A stretch of DNA of 64,000 nucleotides from Streptomyces sp. NRRL S-31 (GCF_000718775.1 NZ_JOCB01000031.1:7451-71450), one strand, 5' to 3'. Counted from the first letter of the stretch, positions 49,992 to 58,052 are shown. Translations and numbers: made by a program. Notes: generated by a model from the sequence alone, not told the origin.

Positions 49992-50618
49992 ATGGCAACG
50001 AAGACAGCGGAAGGCGCCGGCGCCGGCAACGAGGCCGGCCCCGAGGCGCGCAAGGACGACGAGACGACGACGGCCGGCCCGGGCGACGCCGGCGAGCGGG
50101 ACCTACGGGAGCGGACCGCCGAGGAGGCCGAGGACCCCAGGGACACCGAGGACCCCAGGGACGCCGAGGACGCCGAGGACGACGAGGCGGGCGACGCGGC
50201 GGAAGGGGCCGTCGGCAAGGCGCCCTCCGGAGTCGGCCAGGGCGCCGGTGCCGTCGTCTCCGCCGCGCTGGGCCTGGTCTCGCTCAGCGGCGGCTGGATC
50301 GGCACCGTCGCCTCCGCCCGCGAGCAGCTCGTCGGGCAGCTCCGGACGTCCACCAGCGCGAGCGTCGGCACGCAGATCAAGGAGGTCTACGGCGACGCCT
50401 GGCACACCACCGCCCTGTGGGCCGGCCTGTTCGCGCTGGCCGCGCTCGTCACCGGCGTGGTCGTGCTGGTCCGGCCCGCGTTCGGCGTCCCCGGCCGCCC
50501 GCAGGCCGCCTGGATCAAGTCGGTCGCCTGGGCGGGCGTCTCGCTCGGCGCCATCGGCCTGCTCCTGGCCGTGCTGAAGTACTCCGACGCGCTGCTCGCG
50601 CTGCCGTCCACCGGCTGA
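49992..50618 (+). CDS. membrane protein with long acidic N-terminal region
   Basis: A 208-residue protein. Residues 1-75 are charged and repetitive (AEEAEDPRDTEDPRDAEDAE). A hydrophobic segment VVSAALGLVSLSGGWIGTVA follows, then two clear helices, ALWAGLFALAALVTGVVVLV and VAWAGVSLGAIGLLLAVLKY. The ATG at 49992 has no ribosome binding site, but TACGGT lies just upstream, so the message may be leaderless. The charged part would be cytoplasmic. Function unknown; neighbouring small membrane proteins show a similar acidic N-terminus. Confidence 0.65.
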   Translation: MATKTAEGAGAGNEAGPEARKDDETTTAGPGDAGERDLRERTAEEAEDPRDTEDPRDAEDAEDDEAGDAAEGAVGKAPSGVGQGAGAVVSAALGLVSLSGGWIGTVASAREQLVGQLRTSTSASVGTQIKEVYGDAWHTTALWAGLFALAALVTGVVVLVRPAFGVPGRPQAAWIKSVAWAGVSLGAIGLLLAVLKYSDALLALPSTG

Positions 50619-50634
50619 ACACCCAGGGGTCCCG

Positions 50635-50681
50635 GGGGCCTTGGGGAATCCGCGCGCACCGCACGGACGCCCCGAGGCCCC
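50635..50681 (+). terminator. hairpin after the acidic membrane-protein gene
   Basis: ggggccttgggg (50635-50646) pairs with ccccgaggcccc (50670-50681) with one mismatch around a GC-rich loop. It starts 16 bases after the stop at 50618, the expected place for a terminator. Confidence 0.5.
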
Positions 50682-50786
50682 TTACGCGTGCGCGCGGCGC
50701 GGAGCCCGCCCACGTGGCCGGGACGTTCGCTGCCGGAATTCCCGGCGGAGACCTACGCTGGAGGAAACCGGCAGTGAGGGGGAGCC

Positions 50787-51098
50787 GTGTTCAACGCCTT
50801 CGAGGAACTGTTCGCGCCCGGCCGCAAGCACACCCGGGACGAGCAGAACCGGCTGGAACTGACCCGTGAGGACGTCGGCGACAACGATCCGGGCCGCGGT
50901 CCCATAGACCTCGCCTCCGGCACGGCGGTGATCCGCCTGTCCGGGCGTTCGCCGGCCGAGGAGACCGAGCGGGACGTGACCGAGCGCGGCGAGACCGAGC
51001 GGGACGTGACCGAGCGGGACGAGACCGAGCGGGACGTGACCGAGCGCGGCGAGACCGAGCGGGACACGGGCGTGCGGGAGGCGCCGGACGAGGAGTGA
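50787..51098 (+). CDS. small acidic protein with ten-residue repeats (DUF6191-like)
   Basis: A 103-residue soluble protein. The first 55 residues resemble a small actinobacterial family with FNAFEELFAPGRKHTRDEQN and PGRGPIDLASGTAVIRL. The rest is a tandem repeat of ETERDVTERG/D, three full copies plus a partial one, ending REAPDEE. The repeat region should be a highly charged helix or disordered. GTG 50787 follows GGGGGAG. Function unknown; family assignment is tentative. Confidence 0.6.
   Translation: MFNAFEELFAPGRKHTRDEQNRLELTREDVGDNDPGRGPIDLASGTAVIRLSGRSPAEETERDVTERGETERDVTERDETERDVTERGETERDTGVREAPDEE
50961..51067 (+). repeat. 30-bp tandem repeat inside the acidic small protein gene
   Basis: The unit starting gagaccgagcgggacgtgac occurs at 50961, 50991 and 51021, with a partial fourth copy at 51051. 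Only one or two bases differ between units (cgcggc versus cgggac at the end). The unit is a multiple of three, so copy-number change adds or removes ten residues without a frameshift. Confidence 0.9.
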
Positions 51099-51113
51099 GG
51101 GGCGCGGCCGGGA

Positions 51114-52268
51114 CTACCTCACCCGTACCTCCAGCACCCGGTCGTCCCCCTTCTTCGGCGTGCCCCGGCCGTCCGTGTTGCTCGTGACCAGCCAGATCCG
51201 GCCGGCACCGGCCGGGGCCACCGTGCGCAGGCGGCCGTACTCACGGCTGAGGAACGCCTGCGGGGCGGCCGAGGCCGACGTGCCGCGCAGCGGGACGCGC
51301 CACAGGCGCTCGCCCTTCAGACCCGCCATCCAGATCACGCCGTCCACGTAGGCGATGCCGCTGGGGGAGGCGTCGTCGGTGTGCCACTGGGCGACCGGAT
51401 CGCGCAGACCGGCCTCGGCCGCCTTGCCCTCCGCCCGGGGCCAGCCGTAGTCGCCGCCCGGCCGGATCGCGTTCAGCTCGTCCCAGGTGTCCTGCCCGAA
51501 CTCCGAGGCGAACAGCCGCTGCCGGTCGTCCCACGCGAGGCCCTGCACGTTCCGGTGGCCGTAGGAGTACACGACCGAGCCGGGGAACGGGTTGCCGGGC
51601 GCCGGTTCGCCGTCCGGGGTCATACGCAGGATCTTGCCGCCCAGCGACTTGCGGTCCTGCGCCAGACCCCGCTGCCCGCTCTCACCGGTGCCCGCGTACA
51701 GCATGCCGTCCGGACCGAACGCGATCCGGCCGCCGTTGTGGATGACACCCTTGGGGATGCCCTTGAACACCGTGTCGGGAGCGCCCAGTTGCTCACCGGC
51801 CGGCTTCCGCTCGTCGTACAGGACGCGGACGATCCGGTTGTCCGAGGCCGAGGTGAAGTAGGCGTAGACCATGTGGTCCGAGGCGTAGTCGGGGGAGAGG
51901 GCGAGGCCCAGCAGGCCGCCCTCGCCGTCCGGCGCGACCCCGGAGACCGTGCCCAGCACGGTCTTCTTCCCCGTCCCCTCGTCGACGCGGGTGATCGTCC
52001 CGTCGTCCCGGGAGGAGACCAGCAGGTCCCCGCCGGGCAGCGCGGCCAGGCCCCACGGGCTCCGCAGGCCCTCGGCCACCGTGCGCAGCACCCGCGCCGA
52101 GCCCTTGGCCGGGGGCGCGGATTCGGCGTCCCGCGCGGACGCGGTGGCGCTCGGCGCGCCGGCGGTGGCGGTGGGCGCGGCGCCCGGCAGCGTCCCGTCA
52201 CCGGAGGAACAGCCGGCCACCGACAGCAGGGCGGCGGCCAGCACGGCCGGTACAGCTCGACGTCGCAC
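51114..52268 (-). CDS. PQQ-dependent sugar dehydrogenase-like lipoprotein
   Basis: A 384-residue secreted lipoprotein of the glucose/sorbosone dehydrogenase family (six-bladed beta-propeller). The signal peptide RRRAVPAVLAAALLSVAG ends at the lipobox cysteine C20. A Ser/Thr/Ala linker follows, then GLRSPWGLAALPGGDLLVSS, GEGGLLGLALSPDYASDHMV, IPKGVIHNGGRIAFGPDGML, GHRNVQGLAWDDRQRLFASE and ELNAIRPGGDYGWPRAEGK, all family blocks including the conserved H-N-G-G and G-H-R-N. GTG 52268 is chosen because GAAGGA lies eight bases upstream. It probably oxidises extracellular sugars if PQQ is available. Confidence 0.85.
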   Translation of the reverse strand: MRRRAVPAVLAAALLSVAGCSSGDGTLPGAAPTATAGAPSATASARDAESAPPAKGSARVLRTVAEGLRSPWGLAALPGGDLLVSSRDDGTITRVDEGTGKKTVLGTVSGVAPDGEGGLLGLALSPDYASDHMVYAYFTSASDNRIVRVLYDERKPAGEQLGAPDTVFKGIPKGVIHNGGRIAFGPDGMLYAGTGESGQRGLAQDRKSLGGKILRMTPDGEPAPGNPFPGSVVYSYGHRNVQGLAWDDRQRLFASEFGQDTWDELNAIRPGGDYGWPRAEGKAAEAGLRDPVAQWHTDDASPSGIAYVDGVIWMAGLKGERLWRVPLRGTSASAAPQAFLSREYGRLRTVAPAGAGRIWLVTSNTDGRGTPKKGDDRVLEVRVR

Positions 52269-52378
52269 GATCACGGTCCTTCTCAGACGGCGGTCCCCGC
52301 GGGCTCTCTCCCTCTCGAACACCGCCGGGGCCGTCCAGGGTTCCCGGTTCCCGGTTCCCGGCGGCCGATTGCCCCGGC

Positions 52379-53380
52379 TCAGTCGTCCCACGACCCCAGC
52401 GCCGCCGGCAGCCGGGACAACTCCACCAGGTCCCGTTCGGTCAGCCGCAGCCCGGCCGCCGCCGCGTTCTCGGCCGCCCACCGCTCCCGCTTGGTGCCCG
52501 GCAGCGCGATCACGTGCCGGCCCTGCGCCAGGACCCAGGCGAGCGCCACCTGGGCCGGGGTGACCCACTCGCCGTGCCGGCGGGCGACGCGTCTGAGGCC
52601 CACGACGATCGGCTGGTTGGCCGCCATCATCTCGGCGGTGAACCGGGGGTGCCGGGCGCGTACGTCGTCCGGTTCGAAGCCCTCGCCCGGTCTCAGGGTG
52701 CCGGTCAGGAAGCCGTTGCCCAGCGGCATCGCCGCGAGGAAACCCACACCGCGCGCCTCGCACCACGGCAGCAGCGCCCGCAGCGCCTCCGGGGACCACA
52801 CCGACAGTTCCGCCTGGACCGCGCTCACCGGGAACACCTGCTGCACCCGCTGCAACCGGCGCAGCGTGCCGTCGTGCGGCCCGCCGCCCGAGCGGCGCCC
52901 GCCGCGCGCCCCCACCGCGCACAGCCCCAGCGCCCGCACCTTCCCGGCCCGCACCAGGTCCGCCATCGCGCCCCAGGTCTCCTCGACGGGTATCTCGGGG
53001 TCGGGGCGGTGCAGCTGGTACAGGTCGATCACGTCCGTCTGGAGCCGGCGCAGCGAGGCGTCGCAGGCCCGCCGCACATAGCCCGGGCGGCCGTTGGCCA
53101 CGATGTGCTGCTCGCCCACCAGCAGCCCCACCTTGGTGGACACGAAGGCGTCCCGGCGCCGCTGCCTGAGCGCCCGGCCCAGCAGCAGCTCGTTGGTGAA
53201 CGGGCCGTACATGTCCGCGGTGTCCAGCAAGTCGGAGCCGAGGTCCAGTGCCCGGTGCACGGTTCTCAGCGACTCGTCGCCGCGCTGCCGCGACCCGCTG
53301 TACGCCCAGCTCATCGGCATGCATCCGAGTCCGACGGCCCCCACCGCGAGTCCCCCCGCGCCGATCGTCCTGCGCTCCAC
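52379..53380 (-). CDS. aldo/keto reductase
   Basis: A 333-residue NADPH-dependent reductase. ERRTIGAGGLAVGAVGLGCM opens the barrel, DLLDTADMYGPFTNELLLGR carries the catalytic Asp and Tyr, DAFVSTKVGLLVGE the lysine, and DVIDLYQLHRPDPEIPVEET the histidine. The late block is QVALAWVLAQGRHVIALPGT. The internal region has an Arg/Gly insertion (ARGGRRSGGGPHDG) that is longer than usual, located where the strand-5 loop would be. GTG 53380 is chosen because it starts the conserved domain and has GGAGGA upstream. It is divergent from the 2-hydroxyacid dehydrogenase gene. Confidence 0.88.
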   Translation of the reverse strand: MERRTIGAGGLAVGAVGLGCMPMSWAYSGSRQRGDESLRTVHRALDLGSDLLDTADMYGPFTNELLLGRALRQRRRDAFVSTKVGLLVGEQHIVANGRPGYVRRACDASLRRLQTDVIDLYQLHRPDPEIPVEETWGAMADLVRAGKVRALGLCAVGARGGRRSGGGPHDGTLRRLQRVQQVFPVSAVQAELSVWSPEALRALLPWCEARGVGFLAAMPLGNGFLTGTLRPGEGFEPDDVRARHPRFTAEMMAANQPIVVGLRRVARRHGEWVTPAQVALAWVLAQGRHVIALPGTKRERWAAENAAAAGLRLTERDLVELSRLPAALGSWDD

Positions 53381-53455
53381 CAGTTCGTGATCCTCCCTCT
53401 GCCCGGCCACCAACCTAACCTCTGCGCGCACACGCCCTTGACATAGCCTCCTGGC

Positions 53456-54433
53456 ATGACTTCAGACGTGTGGCTTCCCATCCCGCCGAAGGAGATCGAA
53501 GGGCTGCCCGCGGGGCCCCGGTATCTGTTCTGGGACGGGGGCGACAACGGTGACCAGCCCTTTCCCGGCGATCCGGCGCAGTGCGCCGTGTACGTGGTGC
53601 CGTACATGAAGCGGCTGTCGGTCCGGGTGGCCCCGTTGGCGAGCCTGACCGGCGTCCGGGTCGTGCAGACGCTCACCGCCGGCGTCGACGACATCACCGC
53701 CCGGCTGCCGGACCTCCCGCCGGGCGTCCGGCTGTGCAACGCGCGCGGGGTGCACGAGACGAGCACAGCGGAACTGGCGCTCACCCTGACCCTCGCCGCG
53801 CTGCGCGGTGTCCCCGGGTTCGTGCGCGCCCAGCAACAGGAGCGCTGGGAGGGCGGTTTCCACCCGTCGCTCGCCGACAGGAACGTCCTGATCGTCGGCT
53901 ACGGGCCCATCGGCGAGGCCGTCGAGGACCGGCTCGCGCCGTTCGAACTCGCGCGGGTGGCGCGCGTTGCGCGCTCCCGGCGCACCGCAGCGCGCGGGCT
54001 TGTGCACCCGATCGCCGATGTGCTCTCTCTGCTTCCGGACGCGGACGTCGTGATCCTCTGCACGCCCCTCACCGAGGAGACCCGGGGGCTGGTCGACGCG
54101 CGCTTCCTCGGCCGGATGAAGGACGGTGCGCTGCTGGTCAACGTCGCGCGCGGGCCCGTCGTCGACACCGGGGCGCTCCTCGCCGAGCTGGAGCGGGGCC
54201 GGCTCCTCGCCGCCCTGGACGTGACGGACCCCGAGCCGCTGCCCCCGGGCCACCCGCTGTGGCACGCCCCCGGCGTACTGATCAGCCCGCACGTCGGCGG
54301 GCCGTCGTCGGCCTTCCTGCCGCGGGCGAAGCGTCTGCTCGTGGACCAGCTGACCCGGTACGTGAACCGGGAGCCGCTGCGGAACGTGATCCTTACCACC
54401 GGATCCGGAACGGCGGGAGCAACCGGGCGGTAA
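53456..54433 (+). CDS. 2-hydroxyacid dehydrogenase
   Basis: A 325-residue NAD(P)-dependent D-2-hydroxyacid dehydrogenase-type protein. VRVVQTLTAGVDDITARLPD and VHETSTAELALTLTLAALRG precede the cofactor motif NVLIVGYGPIGEAVEDRLAP. The catalytic residues are the arginine in LLVNVARGPVVDTGALL, the acid in DVTDPEPLPPGHPLW and the histidine in LISPHVGGPSSAF. ATG 53456 has TAGCCT 13 bases upstream and no clear ribosome binding site, so a leaderless message is possible. Its substrate (glyoxylate/hydroxypyruvate or other) is not evident. Confidence 0.9.
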   Translation: MTSDVWLPIPPKEIEGLPAGPRYLFWDGGDNGDQPFPGDPAQCAVYVVPYMKRLSVRVAPLASLTGVRVVQTLTAGVDDITARLPDLPPGVRLCNARGVHETSTAELALTLTLAALRGVPGFVRAQQQERWEGGFHPSLADRNVLIVGYGPIGEAVEDRLAPFELARVARVARSRRTAARGLVHPIADVLSLLPDADVVILCTPLTEETRGLVDARFLGRMKDGALLVNVARGPVVDTGALLAELERGRLLAALDVTDPEPLPPGHPLWHAPGVLISPHVGGPSSAFLPRAKRLLVDQLTRYVNREPLRNVILTTGSGTAGATGR

Positions 54434-54489
54434 ACCCAGTTCAGGCACCCTCCGCAACCTTTCGGGCGCGGTGGGTACCCGTATAACCG

Positions 54490-54500
54490 GTGATCGTCAC
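54490..54500 (+). promoter_or_regulatory. BldD-box-like site upstream of the PAS-GGDEF gene
   Basis: GTGA-tcg-TCAC (54490-54500) matches the general AGTGA-N-TCACC half-site arrangement described for BldD. BldD is the c-di-GMP-responsive repressor that controls several c-di-GMP enzyme genes. TATAAC (54483-54488) just upstream could be the -10 it covers. The assignment rests on this short match only. Confidence 0.4.
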
Positions 54501-54528
54501 GGAGCGTAGAGAAGCTATGTCCCTGAGT

Positions 54529-54548
54529 GACGATACTGGTGTATCGTC
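54529..54548. promoter_or_regulatory. 20-bp perfect palindrome upstream of the PAS-GGDEF gene
   Basis: gacgatac (54529-54536) and gtatcgtc (54541-54548) are exact inverted arms around four bases. The site lies 75 bases before the earliest possible start (54604) and about 270 before the preferred one. A dimeric regulator site is the simplest reading; the regulator is unknown. Confidence 0.55.
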
Positions 54549-54819
54549 CCGACAGGGGCTGCGCCGCTGACCAATCGGCGCCGGGGATGGACATTTCAGA
54601 TTCGTGAGGGGGGCGACGGGCGATGCACGGCCTATGGACGAACGATCCGACGCGGCGGAGCCGCCGACGGCGACCCTGGCACACGGCCGCCCGGGGACGC
54701 GGCGACCACACCTGCCACCACAGTCACCAGCGGCGCGGGCCCGGCGGCCGGCGCGGGCAGGCGCGTCCAGCGCCCCGGGACCGTCGGTCCCCGGGAGCGA
54801 CGCGGAGCGGGAGGCCCCG

Positions 54820-57800
54820 GTGAGCGCGCCGCCCTCCGTGACCACGCTGGACAGTGCCGTGCGAGCGCCGCACCCGCACGAGGCACCGCCGCCCCGCCGG
54901 CCGGTCGCCGGCGGCGGTGACCGGCGCCTGGTGGAACAGCTCGTGCTCGCCCTGGTCTGCGCGGCCTACGCCCTCGGAGCCGCGTTCGGCTGGGGCACGG
55001 ACCGGATCGCCGACGTCATGGGCGACTTCGGGCTGAGCGCGGCGGCCGGTGCCGCCGCGGTCTCCTGTTTCCTCTACGCCCGCAGCCCGCGCGTCCGCTT
55101 CCGGTCCGCCTGGCTGCTGTTCGCCCTCTCGGCCACGATGACGTGCCTGGGCAACGCCGTCTGGGGGTGGTACGAGGTCGTCCTGCACGCCGACGTCCCC
55201 AGCCCCTCCTACGCCGACCTGTTCTTCCTGTGTTTCGCGCCACCCGCCATCGTGGGCCTGCTGGTCCTCGCCAAGCGGCCGGTGACCCGGGCGGGCTGGA
55301 TCTGCCTCGGGCTGGACGCCTGGCTGATCGGCGGCTCGCTGCTCACCCTCTCCTGGAGCCTCGCGCTCGCCCAGGCGGCCCGGATCGACGGGTCGAGCGT
55401 GGCGCACGCCGCGCTGTCGCTGGCGTATCCGCTGCTGGACATCGCCCTCGTCAGCATGGTCCTCGCGCTGCACTTCCGCCGCGCCCCGGGCAACCGCACG
55501 GCGGTGAACACCGCGATCGGCGCGCTCGCGCTGACCGTGATGTGCGACGCCCTGTTCACCTCGCCGCTGCTGCACAGCAGTTACCGCTCCGGGCAGCTGC
55601 TGGACGCGGGCTGGTTCGCCGGTTCGCTGCTGCTCGCCTACGCCCCCTGGGCCGCACCCCGGCGCCAGGGCGCGCGGGAGGCACGCCCGGCCGAGGGGCG
55701 CACGCGCGTGGTGCACGAACACGTGCCGGGGCAGCGGAGCGCGGGCCACCACCACGCGCCACCACCCGCACCGGCCGGCGAGCGCGGCCGGTACCCCGCC
55801 GGTGAGCACGGCCGGTACCCCGCCGGCCGGCCGCTCAGCGGGTCCCTCGCCGCGCTCACCCCGTACCTCGCCGCGGCCGTGTGCACCCTGGGCATCCTGT
55901 ACAACGTCCTCAACGGCCGCAGACCCGACCACGTCGTACTGATCACGGCGGGCGCCGTGGTGCTGGCGCTCGTCATCCGGCAGGGCATCATGCTGCTGGA
56001 CAACATCACCCTCACCCAGGAACTGGCCCAGAAGGAGAACCACTTCCGCTCCCTGGTGCAGGGCTCCAGCGACGTCATCATGATCGCCGCGCCCAACGGC
56101 ATCCTGCGGTACGTCTCCCCGGCCGCCGCCGGGGTGTACGGCCGGCCCGCCGAGGACCTGGTGGGCACCGAGCTGGCCGGGCTCATCCACCCGGAGGACC
56201 TGGGCTGCGTGGTGCACGAGGTGCGCCGTTTCCTTGCCGCGAGCCCGCTCGACGAGCCGACCACCCGCATCGAGTGCCGGTTCCGCTCCGGTGACGGCGG
56301 CTGGCTCAACGTCGAGTCGACCGTCAACCGCCACCACGGCGGGCTCATCTTCAACAGCCGGGACGTCACCGAGAGGGTCCGTCTCCAGGCGCAGTTGCAG
56401 CACAACGCCGAGCACGACCCGCTGACCGACCTGCCCAACCGCGCGCTCTTCACCCGGCGCGTGCAGCAGGCCCTGTCCGGTCGCCGGGCCACCGACCGGG
56501 GCGCCGCCCTGCGCGGTACGGCGGTGCTCTTCATCGACCTGGACGGCTTCAAGGCCGTCAACGACACCATCGGGCACCAGGCCGGGGACGAACTCCTCGT
56601 CCAGGCCGCCCGCAGACTCCAGGACGCGGTCCGGCAGGGGGACACCGCCTCCCGGCTGGGCGGCGACGAGTTCGCGGCCCTGATCGTCGGGGACGGCACC
56701 CGGGACCGGGCCGCCCGGGAGCGGAACATCCTGGAGCTGGCCGACCGGCTCCGGGGCACCCTCTCCCAGCCGTACGCCATCGACGGCAACGACGTCCGGG
56801 TCAACGCCTCCATCGGCGTCGCCTTCGCCGAACCGGGCCTGGGCGCGGGGGAGCTGCTGCGCAACGCCGACCTGGCGATGTACCGCGCGAAGTCGGCCGG
56901 CAAGGGCCGGGTCGAGCTGTACAAGCCGCAGATGCAGCAGGACGTCGTCCGCAAGGCGGAGCTGGCCACGCGCCTGCGTGCCGCGCTGCACGACGGCGAG
57001 TTCACGCTGCTGCACCAGCCCGTGGTGAGCCTCCAGAGCGGCCGGATCTCGGCGGTCTCCGCGCAGGCGCGCTGGCGCTCCTCGCAGGGGGTGCTGTTCA
57101 CGCCGGCCGAGTTCCTCCGGGTGGCCGAGGACGGCGACAAGACCGCGGAACTGGACCGCTGGATCCTCCAGGAAGCCATGGAGCAGGCGGCCGAACGGGC
57201 CGCGGCCGGGGTCGCCGTACCGCTGGCGGTCCGGGTGAGCGCCCGGCGGCTGCTGGACCGCTCCTCGCCGCTGGGCTCGCCGGAGGCGCTGCTGACCCGG
57301 CACGGGCTGCCGCCCGGGGCGCTGGTGGTCGAGCTGTCCGACACCGACCCCCGGATCTCCCTGGACGAGCTGGAGCGGCGGCTGTCCGCGCTCAGCCGGC
57401 TCGGGGTGCGGATCGCGCTGGACGGCTTCGGTAGCGGTTACGCGGCCATCACGGCCCTGCGGCGGCTGCCGGTGGACATCCTCAAGCTCGACCGCAACCT
57501 GGTCGAGGGCGTGGTGGAGTCGGCGCGGCTGCACAAGATCACCAGCGGGCTGCTGCGCATCGCGGGCGATCTGGGGCTCCAGTCGGTGGCCGAGGGCGTC
57601 GACCTGCCCGAGCAGGTGGTGGCGTTGCGCGCGATGGGCTGCACCCACGGACAGGGCGTGGCGTTCGCCGGTCCGCTGGACGAGTACCGACTGCGCCGGG
57701 CGCTCGGTTCCGGCCACTACCCGGTGCCGCACGCTCCGGCCGAACCGGCGTTCGCGGGCAGTGCGCGAGAACCGCAGGGGGTGTACACAGGGGGTGTCCC

Positions 57801-57864
57801 CGCCGTCTTCCGAGGCGGCAGCGCTCTTCGCTCACATGCTGAGACGCCCGTCCCACCCACTTGA
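54820..57864 (+). CDS. membrane PAS-GGDEF protein with degenerate EAL domain (c-di-GMP synthase candidate)
   Basis: About 1014 residues. It has two blocks of membrane helices (about residues 35-280 and 345-400), then a PAS domain (about 405-510, FRSLVQGSSDVIMIAAPNGI), GGDEF (614-618 in SRLGGDEFAALIV, intact), and an EAL-like domain. In the latter the EAL tripeptide is replaced by SAQ (747-749 in ISAVSAQARW), LDDFG by LDGFG and the NVS block by RVS. So it should synthesise c-di-GMP with a non-catalytic EAL. GTG 54820 is chosen because GGGAGG is five bases upstream. The frame stays open to GTG 54604, and the upstream 72 codons are Arg/Pro-rich and doubtful. Its position next to ilvB suggests the CdgE-type protein of Streptomyces, from memory. 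Confidence 0.85.
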   Translation: MSAPPSVTTLDSAVRAPHPHEAPPPRRPVAGGGDRRLVEQLVLALVCAAYALGAAFGWGTDRIADVMGDFGLSAAAGAAAVSCFLYARSPRVRFRSAWLLFALSATMTCLGNAVWGWYEVVLHADVPSPSYADLFFLCFAPPAIVGLLVLAKRPVTRAGWICLGLDAWLIGGSLLTLSWSLALAQAARIDGSSVAHAALSLAYPLLDIALVSMVLALHFRRAPGNRTAVNTAIGALALTVMCDALFTSPLLHSSYRSGQLLDAGWFAGSLLLAYAPWAAPRRQGAREARPAEGRTRVVHEHVPGQRSAGHHHAPPPAPAGERGRYPAGEHGRYPAGRPLSGSLAALTPYLAAAVCTLGILYNVLNGRRPDHVVLITAGAVVLALVIRQGIMLLDNITLTQELAQKENHFRSLVQGSSDVIMIAAPNGILRYVSPAAAGVYGRPAEDLVGTELAGLIHPEDLGCVVHEVRRFLAASPLDEPTTRIECRFRSGDGGWLNVESTVNRHHGGLIFNSRDVTERVRLQAQLQHNAEHDPLTDLPNRALFTRRVQQALSGRRATDRGAALRGTAVLFIDLDGFKAVNDTIGHQAGDELLVQAARRLQDAVRQGDTASRLGGDEFAALIVGDGTRDRAARERNILELADRLRGTLSQPYAIDGNDVRVNASIGVAFAEPGLGAGELLRNADLAMYRAKSAGKGRVELYKPQMQQDVVRKAELATRLRAALHDGEFTLLHQPVVSLQSGRISAVSAQARWRSSQGVLFTPAEFLRVAEDGDKTAELDRWILQEAMEQAAERAAAGVAVPLAVRVSARRLLDRSSPLGSPEALLTRHGLPPGALVVELSDTDPRISLDELERRLSALSRLGVRIALDGFGSGYAAITALRRLPVDILKLDRNLVEGVVESARLHKITSGLLRIAGDLGLQSVAEGVDLPEQVVALRAMGCTHGQGVAFAGPLDEYRLRRALGSGHYPVPHAPAEPAFAGSAREPQGVYTGGVPAVFRGGSALRSHAETPVPPT

Positions 57865-57897
57865 CACGTGGTGCGCGCCGGGTGGAGGGTCAGTTCC

Positions 57898-57939
57898 ATG
57901 CGCACCCGAATTCTCGTACTTGGACAGCGCGTCGGCTGA
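57898..57939 (+). CDS. ilvB leader peptide
   Basis: A 13-residue frame: MRTRILVLGQRVG. It contains Ile-Leu-Val-Leu in a row, encoded att ctc gta ctt. Three of these four codons (ATT, GTA, CTT) are rare in this GC-rich genome. GGAGGG lies eight bases upstream. It is followed by a pause hairpin and an intrinsic terminator before ilvB, the classic layout of branched-chain amino acid attenuation. TTGACA (57861-57866) and GAGGGT (57885-57890) could be the promoter, in which case the message would begin at or near the leader ATG. Confidence 0.88.
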   Translation: MRTRILVLGQRVG

Positions 57940-58027
57940 GCTGGGGCTCACCGGAGGACGATCCGGAAGCCCCAGCACCCTCACCGGCGCGCTCCCCTCG
58001 CTTGCCTTCCGGCACGAGGGGTTTTTT
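57940..58027 (+). terminator. ilvBNC attenuator: pause hairpin, antiterminator arm and intrinsic terminator
   Basis: gctggggct (57940-57948) pairs exactly with 57968-57976, with an inner ccgga/tccgg stem. This first hairpin starts inside the leader-peptide stop codon region. The terminator is cccctcg (57994-58000) with cgagggg (58015-58021), an inner tgcc/ggca stem and six T (58022-58027). ccggaag (57963-57969) can instead pair with cttccgg (58006-58012), breaking the terminator. Stalling on the Ile/Leu/Val codons would block the first hairpin and favour that pairing. Confidence 0.85.
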
Positions 58028-58052
58028 GTTGCACGAGCGCCTTTCGTGCAAC
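58028..58052 (+). promoter_or_regulatory. second hairpin directly after the attenuator T-run
   Basis: gttgcacga (58028-58036) and tcgtgcaac (58044-58052) are perfect 9-base arms with a seven-base loop. In the read-through message it would lie 65 bases before ilvB. It may stabilise the 5' end of processed message, block an RNase, or be a protein site; nothing decides between these. Confidence 0.6.

Noticed and set aside
50961..51067. 30-bp repeat considered as a CRISPR array
   Set aside because: Units are directly adjacent without spacers and keep the reading frame of the small acidic protein.
54724..57732. About 1000-codon frame antisense to the PAS-GGDEF gene
   Set aside because: Same GC artefact; no domain, start signal or conserved motif, whereas the plus strand encodes clear PAS and GGDEF domains.
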